Source: a virus. Taken from it: a stretch of 20,782 bases of DNA. Under the pieces are notes generated by a model. It was given only the letters and a program-made list of their open reading frames with translations. It had not been told where the DNA came from and ran no database searches. Position 1 is the first letter of the stretch. Each line of letters starts with the position of its first letter. The translations under genes were made by a program, and so were the position numbers. The DNA lies in IMG/VR virus record IMGVR_UViG_3300037225_001121, positions 1 through 20,782 of that record. One strand, written 5' to 3'. Shown here one piece after another: positions 1 through 9,000 of this stretch.

Positions 1-1
1 T

Positions 2-598
2 ACGAGTGGTTGGAATGTCAATAATGTAGATACGATGAGAATTGATAATACAAATTTAAGTGGTCAGTTAAAAATGACAAATCCTTATGATTTATATGCA
101 AGTAATACTAAAATAAGTAGCAATATCACAACAGATTTTAATTTCGCCAATAGAGCATTTGATATTGAGTTGAATAATTGTCCGAATTTAACTGGAAACC
201 TATCGGGAGTAACATTATGCAATTCACAGTATATCTTTTATATCTATGGTTGTACTGGTATTACTGGTTCAAATAGTTTTATTAATTATTTGTTTATTAA
301 TAGAAAAAATTTCACATATAATACTCTTCAAATTAATATATCTGGTATTGGCGATAGTGTTACGGGTGGAACAAAAGTACTTGGTGATACCGGAACATTT
401 CCTGTTGGAACAGGTGGCACAGGTCAATGGAATTTAACAGAATCTCAAGTTGATTATCTTGTTGCTGGTCTTGATTATACTGGAATAGGTACAACTGCAG
501 CTTGGACACAAGGACAAAAAGTATATTGGATGGAAAATGCAAAAATTAGTTCAACAAATTTAAATCAAAGGTATATAACCTATTATATAGGTTATTAA
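2..598 (+). CDS. Tail/surface protein with leucine-rich-repeat-like repeats (5' partial)
   Basis: The reading frame is open to the left edge: the codons before the first ATG (35) read TSGWNVNNVDT without a stop, so the gene very probably begins outside the window. The visible part (198 residues) holds irregular repeats of about 20-25 residues of the type NTNLSG, CPNLTGNLSG and CTGITGS. These resemble BspA-like leucine-rich or beta-solenoid repeats. A Gly/Thr-rich stretch (SVTGGTKVLGDTG) and a globular C-terminal end follow. Such repeats are common in phage tail or receptor-binding proteins and in Bacteroidota surface proteins. With two more virion-type genes downstream, I infer a tail fibre or other adhesion component. 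No catalytic motif is seen. The exact role and the N-terminal attachment domain cannot be judged from this fragment. Confidence 0.6.
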   Translation, partial: TSGWNVNNVDTMRIDNTNLSGQLKMTNPYDLYASNTKISSNITTDFNFANRAFDIELNNCPNLTGNLSGVTLCNSQYIFYIYGCTGITGSNSFINYLFINRKNFTYNTLQINISGIGDSVTGGTKVLGDTGTFPVGTGGTGQWNLTESQVDYLVAGLDYTGIGTTAAWTQGQKVYWMENAKISSTNLNQRYITYYIGY

Positions 599-618
599 AA
601 TGTTTTAAAAATTAATTA

Positions 619-627
619 GTATTTATA
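619..627 (+). promoter_or_regulatory. GTATTTATA box upstream of the 88-aa gene (candidate late promoter)
   Basis: GTATTTATA followed by an A/T run lies 14 bases before the ATG at 642. It is one of seven copies in this window, all oriented with the gene that follows. Function as a promoter or transcript start is inferred from recurrence, orientation and spacing. Confidence 0.5.
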
Positions 628-641
628 TAAAAATAAGAAAT

Positions 642-908
642 ATGACAGCATTTACAGGTTTTACAGATTTTAATAATATTCATGACAATCCACAATATTA
701 TAATTTTGAACCACATGTTATAATTAGTGGTCTTACTGGAACAACAAAATATATAGGAACGGCAATATCTGGCAGTGATAAAAGTCAACCAATTTGGAGC
801 ATAAAAAAAGAATGGCAATCTGGAGATATCAGATATGAGGGATATCCTAATGGCGACTCATCATATGCATATGTTTGGAATAGTGGAACGTCATATACAT
901 ATTTATAA
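642..908 (+). CDS. Small beta-rich virion-type protein, unknown function
   Basis: This 88-residue protein has no signal peptide or membrane segment. The central segment TKYIGTAISGSDKSQPIWSI followed by a basic-aromatic stretch (KKEW) resembles the YIGxAxxGS...WxIxK pattern I associate with small beta-sandwich proteins next to phage tail genes; this is recall, not a search result. The C-terminal half is rich in Tyr, Ser and Gly. The ATG at 642 sits 14 bases after a GTATTTATA box. The gene lies between a repeat-containing surface protein and a baseplate-like protein, so a structural role in the tail or its decoration is the best guess. The reading frame is convincing from its compact position and its own upstream box. 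Confidence 0.6.
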   Translation: MTAFTGFTDFNNIHDNPQYYNFEPHVIISGLTGTTKYIGTAISGSDKSQPIWSIKKEWQSGDIRYEGYPNGDSSYAYVWNSGTSYTYL

Positions 909-909
909 A

Positions 910-918
910 GTATTTATA
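910..918 (+). promoter_or_regulatory. GTATTTATA box upstream of the 137-aa gene
   Basis: GTATTTATA starts two bases after the previous stop codon, with 14 bases between the box and the ATG at 933. This spacing is identical to that of the copy at 619. Candidate phage late promoter or transcript start, by inference. Confidence 0.5.
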
Positions 919-932
919 TATAAATATTATTT

Positions 933-1346
933 ATGAATTATTCGACATTTGATAATGATAATTTTTTTATAAAGAAGGATAGTACACTTCCGGATTTGAA
1001 ATATCATTTGACCCAAAAAATATTGCAGGAGTATAATATTACTGATGATATGCTTCAAAACGTAGCTGTTACATTCTCAATGATTGATGCAGATACTGGT
1101 TTATATAATATTGCCAATGTTCCGGCAGATATTGAATATATTGTATTAAGACCTCAATATCCGGATAATTTTATATATGAACTATCATATAGGTTTAAAT
1201 TATATCAAACAAGAAAGTCTGGCAGATATTTGGGTGAATTTGTTTGTGATTTTTTAGGAGAAAACTGCGGAAAATTAAAACTACCAGTTGACGGACAAAT
1301 TAATATAATTATATCAGATTCAATTACTAAGACTACTGTCATCTAA
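933..1346 (+). CDS. Baseplate-type structural protein (BppU-like N-terminal domain)
   Basis: The protein has 137 residues. Its pattern is a start with KKDSTLPDL, then VAVTFSMIDADTG, a YRFKLYQTRKSGRYLGEFV segment and a closing DGQINIIISDS strand. This resembles the small beta-barrel domain at the N-terminus of siphophage upper-baseplate proteins (BppU_N-like: a potential parameter, a G-x-Y-x-x-E-F strand, then a final I-x-I strand). A free-standing copy next to tail-type genes fits a baseplate or neck component; this assignment is from pattern recognition only. The ATG lies 14 bases after a GTATTTATA box. The last 27 bases overlap the 3' end of a minus-strand homing endonuclease, so the C-terminus (TKTTVI) may have been altered by that insertion, although the domain itself looks complete. 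Confidence 0.55.
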   Translation: MNYSTFDNDNFFIKKDSTLPDLKYHLTQKILQEYNITDDMLQNVAVTFSMIDADTGLYNIANVPADIEYIVLRPQYPDNFIYELSYRFKLYQTRKSGRYLGEFVCDFLGENCGKLKLPVDGQINIIISDSITKTTVI

Positions 1347-2120
1347 CCAATTCCATCTCAATCTTTTAACAATTTTATATATAAACATATAATTTTTATT
1401 ATATTTTGTTTGTAAATTTGATATGGAAATACCATTATTATAATCGTTTCGTATGGCAATAATCTCTTTTTTAGTTGTAATTGCCATACCATTATTTTCA
1501 CCCCTATTTTTTATTGTGTTGTTTATTTTTTTAAATTTTTTATCTTTTTTTATTATCCACTGACCAGTTTTTTCTGATGGAACTAATCCATTTCTCCAAT
1601 CACTTAATTTTTTCTTAGTTATATCAGACATTGGTCCATGAGGTTTTCTCATTTTCTTTTTAGTTTCTTCAGTATGTGTTCTTCCGAGTTGACTAATTTT
1701 ATTTTTTTCACCTATTTTTTTCTTTGTTTCTTCAGAATGTTTATAATTTTTTCTTGTTGATGGTTTATTTTTCTTTAAAAGACTCATTTTTAATTTACTT
1801 TCATCAGAAAATTCAAACCCAAGAGTATTTCCAGCAGTTGGTGATAAATTATATCCCTTATTTTTATTGCACGTATCATAATAATCAATATAATATTGTT
1901 CTTTTTCAAGTAAATTTTTGGGTTGAACTTCTTCGATAATAATAAATTTGAAATTATTTGCACCATATTTATTCCATGCTTTTTGTAGATAAGAATTATC
2001 GTGATAATTGCCTTTAAGTGTGGATTTGTGTTGATACCATCTTTTTTGAATATTTATCGCACTACCAACATATTTTTTATTGTTAATAATATTTTCTATT
2101 AAATAAATTCCTGATGCCAT
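1320..2120 (-). CDS. GIY-YIG homing endonuclease with NUMOD3 repeats
   Basis: This 266-residue protein, the only real minus-strand gene here, has a GIY-YIG nuclease domain at residues 4-95. It shows G4-I-Y6, K-Y-V-G19, the catalytic-type Arg in QKRW (R27), and the metal-binding-type Glu in LLEKEQYYID (about E74). A linker then carries repeated NUMOD3-type DNA-contact motifs (ESKLKMS, HSEETKKKIGEKN, HTEETKKKMRKP, DITKKKLSDWR). The C-terminus (KKEIIAIRNDY...ISNLQTKY...IYKIVKRL) looks like a helix-turn-helix. This order is standard for phage-borne free-standing homing endonucleases, which cut an allele lacking the gene and spread by repair. All catalytic positions are present, so it is probably active. 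The ATG at 2120 is preceded by its own GTATTTATA box on the minus strand. It converges with the baseplate-like gene and overlaps it by 27 bases. Confidence 0.93.
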   Translation of the reverse strand: MASGIYLIENIINNKKYVGSAINIQKRWYQHKSTLKGNYHDNSYLQKAWNKYGANNFKFIIIEEVQPKNLLEKEQYYIDYYDTCNKNKGYNLSPTAGNTLGFEFSDESKLKMSLLKKNKPSTRKNYKHSEETKKKIGEKNKISQLGRTHTEETKKKMRKPHGPMSDITKKKLSDWRNGLVPSEKTGQWIIKKDKKFKKINNTIKNRGENNGMAITTKKEIIAIRNDYNNGISISNLQTKYNKNYMFIYKIVKRLRWNWLDDSSLSN

Positions 2121-2132
2121 AGTATTTTTTTA

Positions 2133-2141
2133 TATAAATAC
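2133..2141 (-). promoter_or_regulatory. GTATTTATA box upstream of the GIY-YIG gene, minus strand
   Basis: On the minus strand the sequence reads GTATTTATA followed by an A/T run, 12 bases before the start codon. This copy shows that the box follows gene orientation and is not a plus-strand compositional artefact. Confidence 0.5.
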
Positions 2142-2182
2142 TTTAAACTTGATTTTCTACTAATCAATGTTGTGGCAAATCC

Positions 2183-2212
2183 TTGACAAAAGCTGTTTTT
2201 TGATTAACTTTG
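2183..2212 (+). promoter_or_regulatory. Bacteroidota-type promoter of the replication operon
   Basis: TTG (2183-2185), 19 bases, then TAACTTTG (2205-2212). This fits the -33 TTTG / -7 TAnnTTTG consensus of the Bacteroidota primary sigma factor, with a perfect -7 element and a partial (CTTG) -33 element. The start codon of the helicase gene lies 19 bases further on. It is the only clear promoter of this class seen, and it supports both the host assignment and host-RNA-polymerase (early or middle) expression of the replication genes. Confidence 0.65.
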
Positions 2213-2231
2213 CATTATACGAACCAATAAA

Positions 2232-4028
2232 ATGCAAGATATAATTTTTGTTGTGCATTGTGAAAGAATTCCAAGAAGATTAGCTTATTACCTTAGATTC
2301 CCAATCAATGACCAACTCCTTCAACGTATTAAGGACCTTCCGGAAGAAACTCGTAAATGGAATGCCGGAATGATAGTATGGGAGGTTTCAACACCATCAC
2401 TACTTGCTTTAATCAAAAAGTATCGGGGTTCAAATAAAATTTATTTTGACTTCGGTAATGAAGATAGTCGTAAGATTTTTATACAACAAATTAAAAAGAT
2501 TGAAATTGCTGAAGTAGAAAAACGTAAATTTATTGCTGAACTTGATATCAAAAAGGAACATTGGGTCAAATATAAACAGGAATTAGAATTAACGTATGAA
2601 AAATATTCTGATGATATTCATAAATTTTTAAAAGAAGGTGTTCACCTATATCCACATCAGATTGTAGGTAGCATGTTTTTAAATACGGTCAGAAACGCAT
2701 TATTAGCATTGGGTATGGGTAGTGGAAAAAGTTTAATTTCGATAACCTATGCTGAAATGAATGGTTTTGAAAAGGTTTTTGTTATCACTCCAAATTCTTT
2801 AAAGTTTAATTATCGTAATGAAGTTGAAAAATTCACAACTTCGAATGCCTTTATTATCGGTAAGAAAAATAAATGTAGTATTGATAATGCTAAATACATT
2901 ATTGTTAATTACGATTATTTTAATTCATCTGATTTTAAAAAGGTAAAAGATAAATTTGATAAATTAAATATTGGTAAAATTGATTGTTTAATTGTAGACG
3001 AGTGTCATCGTATCGCTTCAACCAAAACAAATACTTATAAGGCTTTTAAAAGAATATTTAAAGATAATATTTTTAAAGACAATAAAGTTTCAAAAGTATT
3101 TATGTCTGGTACACCTGCAAAATCTCGTGCATATCAATTATATAGCGTATTACACCAAATATCACCAACAGATTTCCCAACAAAAAATCATTTCAATAAG
3201 TATTATTGTGGTATGACCTATAATGTTGATGAGGGTGGTTGGGAAACAGATATTAGCATGACTAAATTTGAAGAGTTATTTAATAAAATTGCTCCCTTTA
3301 CATATAGAAAAAAACTTGAAGATGTTATTAAAGATTTACCAGAAAAAACAACACAAAAAATTATTCTGGAAATGTCACCAAAAGAATATGAAACATATTT
3401 TAAAATTGAAGAAGGTGTTGCTAATGAATTTACTGATAGAATAATTACACATCCTTTAGCAATATTAAATAAGTTACGAGAATATACTTCACATATAAAA
3501 GTTAATGGTGTAAAAGAATTAATTGATTCAATTTTAGAATGTGATGAAAAATTTGTTGTTGTTGATTTTTTTAAAGATAGTTTATGTGAATTAAATAAAT
3601 TATATCCAAAAGAATCTGCTTTACATACTGGAAATGAAACAGATGTGCAACGTGCTGAAATATTAAAAGATTTTCAGAATGAAAATGGAAAAACAAAACT
3701 TTTGTTAGGTTCTCAGAGTACAATTTCTGAAGGTGTTACATTAACTGCAGCAAATAAAGTTGGTATTATAAGTATACCTTGGACTCCTTCGGATGCAGAC
3801 CAAATAATTTATCGAATTTTGAGAATAGGACAAAAAAATGCAGTTAATGCATATTTTTTCATATATAAAGATACTATTGATGAATATGTTTTTGATTTGA
3901 TTGAATCAAAAAGAGCAGAACTTTCTCAGGTAATTGATGGTGAAAAATATGAATCTAATATTAATCAGAGCATTATTAATGATTTAATTGAAATAATTAA
4001 AAATAAACATAAAAAAATTGATGAGTAA
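2232..4028 (+). CDS. SNF2/SMARCAL1-like superfamily 2 DNA helicase or translocase
   Basis: This 598-residue protein has an N-terminal region (1-135) with LPEETRKWNAG...IVWEV, resembling the substrate-binding module before phage SNF2-type helicases. A RecA-like domain follows with a Q-motif-like segment YPHQIVGSMFL (140-150), Walker A GMGSGKS (161-167), Walker B DECH (256-259) and motif III MSGT (291-294). The second RecA domain carries HTGN (465-468), SEGVTL (499-504) and motif VI QIIYRILRIGQ (524-534). The QxxxRxxRxGQ form is characteristic of SNF2-family translocases. ATP-driven remodelling of forks or recombination intermediates is the expected role, comparable in context to T4 UvsW, but the family looks closer to SMARCAL1. 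It is the first gene of the replication operon, directly behind a host-type promoter. Confidence 0.9.
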   Translation: MQDIIFVVHCERIPRRLAYYLRFPINDQLLQRIKDLPEETRKWNAGMIVWEVSTPSLLALIKKYRGSNKIYFDFGNEDSRKIFIQQIKKIEIAEVEKRKFIAELDIKKEHWVKYKQELELTYEKYSDDIHKFLKEGVHLYPHQIVGSMFLNTVRNALLALGMGSGKSLISITYAEMNGFEKVFVITPNSLKFNYRNEVEKFTTSNAFIIGKKNKCSIDNAKYIIVNYDYFNSSDFKKVKDKFDKLNIGKIDCLIVDECHRIASTKTNTYKAFKRIFKDNIFKDNKVSKVFMSGTPAKSRAYQLYSVLHQISPTDFPTKNHFNKYYCGMTYNVDEGGWETDISMTKFEELFNKIAPFTYRKKLEDVIKDLPEKTTQKIILEMSPKEYETYFKIEEGVANEFTDRIITHPLAILNKLREYTSHIKVNGVKELIDSILECDEKFVVVDFFKDSLCELNKLYPKESALHTGNETDVQRAEILKDFQNENGKTKLLLGSQSTISEGVTLTAANKVGIISIPWTPSDADQIIYRILRIGQKNAVNAYFFIYKDTIDEYVFDLIESKRAELSQVIDGEKYESNINQSIINDLIEIIKNKHKKIDE

Positions 4029-4033
4029 TTTAT

Positions 4034-4756
4034 ATGATATTAGATGAATATGTTAAAGTAAGATGGAATCAAAATAATAAAAAATATTATATTAAAAAAG
4101 GATATAATCTTACTAAAATTGGTGATTTATTTGATGTTAAAGTTGATGATTTATCAAATGAATCACATGTATTTGTCAATGCAAAATGTGATGTTTGTGG
4201 TAAAATAAAAACGATTATATATCGAGAATATACCAATAATATTAAAAATGAAAATTATTATTGCTGTTCAAGAAAGTGTTGTGTTGGTAAAAAAAACAAA
4301 ACTGTTTTAAAAAGATATGAAGTTAAAAATGTTTCACAACGTGAAGAAATCAAAGAAATGAAAAGACAAACCAATATTGATAATTATGGCGAAATTTATA
4401 TGAAATATTTTCCAAAATATAATGTTAATTCAATAATATATTTGGATATACTTTCAGAAAAATTAAAGTTACCAATATTACATGCATTAAATGGTGGCGA
4501 AAAAAAATTTATAAGATATTATGTTGATGGTTATATTCCAGAATATAATATATGTATTGAATGGGATGAAAGACAGCACAATATAAAAAGAAAAATAGAA
4601 AGAGACAATAAAAAAGATAATTTATTAAAGGAAAATTTTGGTTGTCAAATTGTGAGAATTAATCAAAAAAATTTTTTAAGTGATATTAATGGTCAGACAG
4701 AAATTGCAGTCAATAAAATTAATGAGGCAATAGCAAGACATGGCAAGCGAGTATGA
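4034..4756 (+). CDS. Vsr-like (PD-(D/E)XK/EDxHD) endonuclease with Cys cluster, putative homing or repair nuclease
   Basis: The protein has 240 residues. The N-terminal half has a probable zinc site made of CDVC (52-55) and two CC pairs (77-78 and 82-83). A DNA-binding-type linker follows (KTVLKRYEVKNVSQREEIK ... TNIDNYGE), like the K-T-x-x-x-Y-G-V-x-N-x-x-Q repeats of phage endonucleases. The C-terminal domain has D165-G-Y-I-P-E, IEWDE (174-178), H182, ERD (189-191) and a G-x-x-x-x-R-I strand near 203-209. This matches the very-short-patch-repair-like nuclease fold. It sits 5 bases after the helicase gene and overlaps the next gene by 17 bases, so it is cotranscribed with replication genes. 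It may be a selfish homing nuclease lodged between replication genes, or a resident DNA-processing nuclease; sequence alone does not decide. Confidence 0.75.
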   Translation: MILDEYVKVRWNQNNKKYYIKKGYNLTKIGDLFDVKVDDLSNESHVFVNAKCDVCGKIKTIIYREYTNNIKNENYYCCSRKCCVGKKNKTVLKRYEVKNVSQREEIKEMKRQTNIDNYGEIYMKYFPKYNVNSIIYLDILSEKLKLPILHALNGGEKKFIRYYVDGYIPEYNICIEWDERQHNIKRKIERDNKKDNLLKENFGCQIVRINQKNFLSDINGQTEIAVNKINEAIARHGKRV

Positions 4757-5099
4757 GTGGGGAAAAAACATAATTCAGGATACTCTTGTGAAGATGATGT
4801 ATGATGGTATTGATGTTTCAAATATAAAATTCAGACAAGATTTATATTTTATTTTCGGTTCAATTATTGAAGACAAATTAAAAAACCATGAAGATTTAAT
4901 ATATATGGATTTTGATATCAAACAATCCGGAGTTTTAACAAAGGTAATTGGCAATAATATTGTGAGTGCCTTATGGTTATCAGGAATTATGCCTAATAAT
5001 CCAACTATAGTTGAGAAAGAAAATAAATGTTATGTTGGTGATAGAAAATATACGTTTAATAAAAAGAATAAAATTTTAAAATATACTTTGAAAAAATGA
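4740..5099 (+). CDS. Conserved-looking small protein of the replication operon, unknown
   Basis: I do not recognise this 119-residue protein. The ATG at 4740 overlaps the preceding gene by 17 bases, and its end overlaps the next start by 4 bases (ATGA), so translational coupling is likely. The N-terminal 70 residues look alpha-helical (EWGKNIIQDTLVKMMYDGID... IFGSIIEDKLKN). The C-terminal part is a short basic beta-type segment (KCYVGDRKYTFNKKNK). There are no membrane segments or recognised catalytic motifs. Its position between a nuclease and a QueC-like enzyme suggests an accessory role in DNA metabolism, but that is context only. Confidence 0.6.
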   Translation: MASEYEWGKNIIQDTLVKMMYDGIDVSNIKFRQDLYFIFGSIIEDKLKNHEDLIYMDFDIKQSGVLTKVIGNNIVSALWLSGIMPNNPTIVEKENKCYVGDRKYTFNKKNKILKYTLKK

Positions 5100-6064
5100 G
5101 CAAAAAGGTAGCTGTATTATTCTCCGGTGGTTTGGATTCCACATATTTAGTTTGGAAAAATTTAAAAGATGGTAATGAAGTTCAGCCAATTTATATTGAA
5201 ATTCAAAATAATAAAGTTAAATCAACTATTGAAAAAAATCGTATAGGATTATTGGTTAAGGAATTTCGTAAGGAATTTAATAAGGATGAGGAAGAAGGTT
5301 GGAGTGAAGAAAGACATATACATGATGTCAGGTATATATTAAAGATTGATGTTGATGCACGTGAAGACAGTTTGTTATTTAAACAAGTACCTATATGGAT
5401 TATTGCTGCATTATTTTCACAGGATTTAAATGTTGATGAAATACAAATTGCTTATGTTGCCAATGATGATGCTATTGGTTATTTATCTGATATTAAAAAG
5501 GCTTATAAATCATATAAACCTCTTATGAGATACTTGAAACCTTTAGTATTTCCGCTTTCAAAAGTACCTAAATATGAAATGGCACATCATTTACCAAAAC
5601 AATATCGTAATTTTATATTCAGTTGCGAAATGCCTACAATTATTGGTCCAGAAGATGCTGAATTTATTGAATATAAACCATGTTGTGGTTGCACGCCATG
5701 TAAACATATAATATCAGATAATTATTATGGTTTGGGTGAATTTCCTGAATATTATAAGGAAAATATATTGAAACAGCATGTACATGAAATAAACAGTTTT
5801 GGATATAAAGTTGTAGATAAAGAAGGAAAAGAGTTTAATAATTGGGGTAGTTTGGACAAAGAGAAAGATAAGGCAGAACCCAAAGATGAACCAATGCCAT
5901 ATCAGCTTAAATTGGATTTAAAACCTCCTGTAGATATGAGTGTATTTAAATCTCCGGGAGTTTTTACTGTTGAACGTGATGAAAATATGATGAAAGGTAA
6001 AATAGTAGATGATAAAGGAGTATTGTCAGTAATACCAATGACAGAAACACAATTTAACGTATAA
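5096..6064 (+). CDS. QueC-like PP-loop ATPase (7-cyano-7-deazaguanine synthase family)
   Basis: This 322-residue protein has the PP-loop ATP-pyrophosphatase motif SGGLDS at 10-15. It also has an IAYVANDDAIGYL segment (118-130), the region that in QueC contacts the substrate, then PLVFPLSK (149-156) and a Cys set C177 ... C196-x-x-C199-x-x-C202 resembling QueC's zinc site. QueC converts 7-carboxy-7-deazaguanine to preQ0 with ATP and ammonia. Phage copies are known to serve 7-deazaguanine modification of phage DNA. Its place just before the DNA polymerase fits that idea, but no QueD, QueE, FolE or DpdA-type transglycosylase gene is in the window. Residues from about 240 form a charged, Pro-rich extension absent from standard QueC. 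A related amidating or adenylating PP-loop activity is the alternative. Confidence 0.82.
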   Translation: MSKKVAVLFSGGLDSTYLVWKNLKDGNEVQPIYIEIQNNKVKSTIEKNRIGLLVKEFRKEFNKDEEEGWSEERHIHDVRYILKIDVDAREDSLLFKQVPIWIIAALFSQDLNVDEIQIAYVANDDAIGYLSDIKKAYKSYKPLMRYLKPLVFPLSKVPKYEMAHHLPKQYRNFIFSCEMPTIIGPEDAEFIEYKPCCGCTPCKHIISDNYYGLGEFPEYYKENILKQHVHEINSFGYKVVDKEGKEFNNWGSLDKEKDKAEPKDEPMPYQLKLDLKPPVDMSVFKSPGVFTVERDENMMKGKIVDDKGVLSVIPMTETQFNV

Positions 6065-6065
6065 T

Positions 6066-9000
6066 ATGAAAATAGATAAATTAAAAGTTTTAACCGAAAT
6101 TAAAGGTTTTCTTGATGGTTATAATAATGAATTAAAATATTTGGTTCATGTTGAAACCGACCCTGATGATTATATGGCTGATTGTGTCATACACGAACCA
6201 GGAAAAGACCCAGAAATTCGTAGAATAAAATATACACCTTTCATGTATATGAAGGATTTATCGTTAAATAACTTAGAATTATATTCTGACAGGCGTGAAA
6301 TATATGAGAATAAAAAAATACAATACGGCATAACAATAACAAAATTAAAAACCGGAAATCATAAAAGGTTAAAAAATGGTTATTGCTATAAATTAACAAG
6401 TAGTAAATCATATAATGCAATTATTGATTTTTTGAAGGACGGCAGAATATATCCATACGAAAAATTACGTGATGAAGATGGCGAAATTGTGTTTGATGCA
6501 AAAGGTGACCCGATTTATTTATACAGAGATATGTATTTTTCTCCAAGACTTACTGAACAATTTTTCATATCAACACAATCAAGATTATTTAAAGGCATTG
6601 AAGAATATAAAAATGTTCGTAAAGTAACATTTGACTGTGAAACCACAGGTTTAAGATATCAAAGGGCACGATTGATTTTAATTGGTGTGAGAAGTAATTG
6701 GGGTTTTGAAACAATATTGGAAGCTAAACAACCAGATGATGATGATTCTGAAAGGAATTTAATTCAAGATTTTTTCAATCTTATAATTTATCTACAACCT
6801 GCAATTGTTTCCGGTTTTAACTCTGAAGAATTTGACTTTGAATTTATTCTTGGCAGGGCAAAAGAACTTAAGATGGATTTAACAAAAATTCCAACTTCAT
6901 TACGAAAAGGTACAACAATAAAAAGAAGACCAAATGTTTCAGTAAAATATGGTAATACTACTGAAAAATTTACTGCAACAGAAATGTGGGGAATTTCAAT
7001 TATTGATATTATTCATGCCGTAAGAAAAACTGCTGCGGTAAACAGTGAAATAAAAGCAAGTGGTTTGAAGTATATTGCAAAACATGAAAAGATTGCAAGA
7101 CCAAACAGGACATATATTCCAGGTGAAGATAATTCCATTGGCAGATATTATAATGAAAATAAAATATTTCTTGTTGATGAGAAAAATAATTTTATACAAA
7201 TTCCTGATGAATTTCAAACAGTAGCAAGAAATTTTTATAAGTTACAGGCAAATAAATCTACTATAAGTGATTTAGAATATCGTGTATTAAAAAAGAAAGA
7301 AGTAAATAATGCTCCCGAATTTATTAAATGGTTCAAAAGAGAAGCACAACCCAAAAATTTAAATACATTTATTGGTGGTAAAAAGTTAGTAAAAAATTAT
7401 CTTCTTGATGACCTTTGGGAAACCGAACAGGTTGATGAATTATATAATCAGTCGGCATTTTTATTAGCTAAAATTATTCCTACAACATATCAGAGAGTTT
7501 GTACGATGGGTACTGCAGGAATTTGGAACTTGCTTATGACTGCATGGAGTTATGAGAAAGATTTAGCAATTCCATATTCTGATGTATATGAAAGATATGT
7601 TGGTGGTCTTGCAAGGTGTTATAAAATTGGTTTTAATGAAAGAATTATTAAGATTGACTATGCTGGTCTTTATCCTTCAATTCAATTAACAGAAGATGTT
7701 TTCCCGAATTTTGATATTACTGGTGCAATGAGAATGATGTTGTTATATTTTACAACAACACGTAACATTTATAAAAAATTAGCAAACAGTACTGATTTGA
7801 ATGCTGAAGAAATTGAATTATTTAAGCAGATTGACCCTGAAATGCATCATAAATTCATTAATAAAGAATTTACTTCTGCAGATATTGCAATGTTTAAAAT
7901 CAAACAATTACCTATTAAAATTTTGAATAATTCACAATACGGTGCATTTGGTTCAAATGTTTCATTTAACTGGTCCGATAATATTTGCGCAGCACGTATA
8001 ACTTGTACGGCAAGACTACATTTAAGACATGCTATTAATTGGTTTAGTCAATATGGTTGTATTGCATTGCTTGCAGTAACTGATGGTATTAATTTTAAAA
8101 TTCCCAATAAAACAAATATTGGATTTAATGATAATGGTGAAGTACCTGTTGGTGTTGATTGTCCTATTGAAACTGCTTGGAAGTATAACGGTAAAACAGG
8201 TATTGCTGCTCTTATTGAAAAATATAATAAAGAAGAAATGAAACCACCATTTATGTCGGTTGATAATGATGGCGAATATATAAGTTGTTTAAATCTTTCC
8301 CGTATTAATTATGCTACTCTTGCCAATGTTAAAGATAAAAAAACCGGAGAAACGAAAGAAAAAGTAAAACTTACTGGTAATACAATTAAATCCAAGGTAA
8401 TGCCGGAATATATTGAAGAGTTTATTGATAAGGGTTTTGCGTTAATTCTTCATGGTAAAGGCAAAGAATTTGTTGATTATTATTATAGTTATGTTCAGGA
8501 TATTTATTATAAACAAATTCCTTTGAAAAAAATTGCAACGAAAAATAGGATTAAAACATCATTAAATGCTTACAAAAAAAGAGGTAAAGACAAAAATGGT
8601 AGAGAGAAGGGAAAGCAGGCACACATGGAGTTATTGATTGAAAAAAGAGAAAAAATTGCTAAAGAATTATTTGAAAAGTATAAAGCTGATATTCAATTTA
8701 CTAAAGATGAAGAAAAATTAACTCCTGATGATAAATTGAGATTAGTTGCTACTTATATGCCACCCGAACCTGCATTGGATTCTGTAGTATATCAGGTTAA
8801 TACTGGTTATATTAAATCAGATGGAAGTTCAAAACGAATTAAGGATAAAGAAACTGGTGAAATGAGATATGCTTCAACATTAATTAGTGCTGAAGAATTA
8901 TTGGAAAATCCTAATCTGACTGGTTATTATAATATAACTAAATATTTGGATGCTTTTAATAGTAGGGTAAGTTCAATATTAGCTGGTTTTGATGAAGAAG

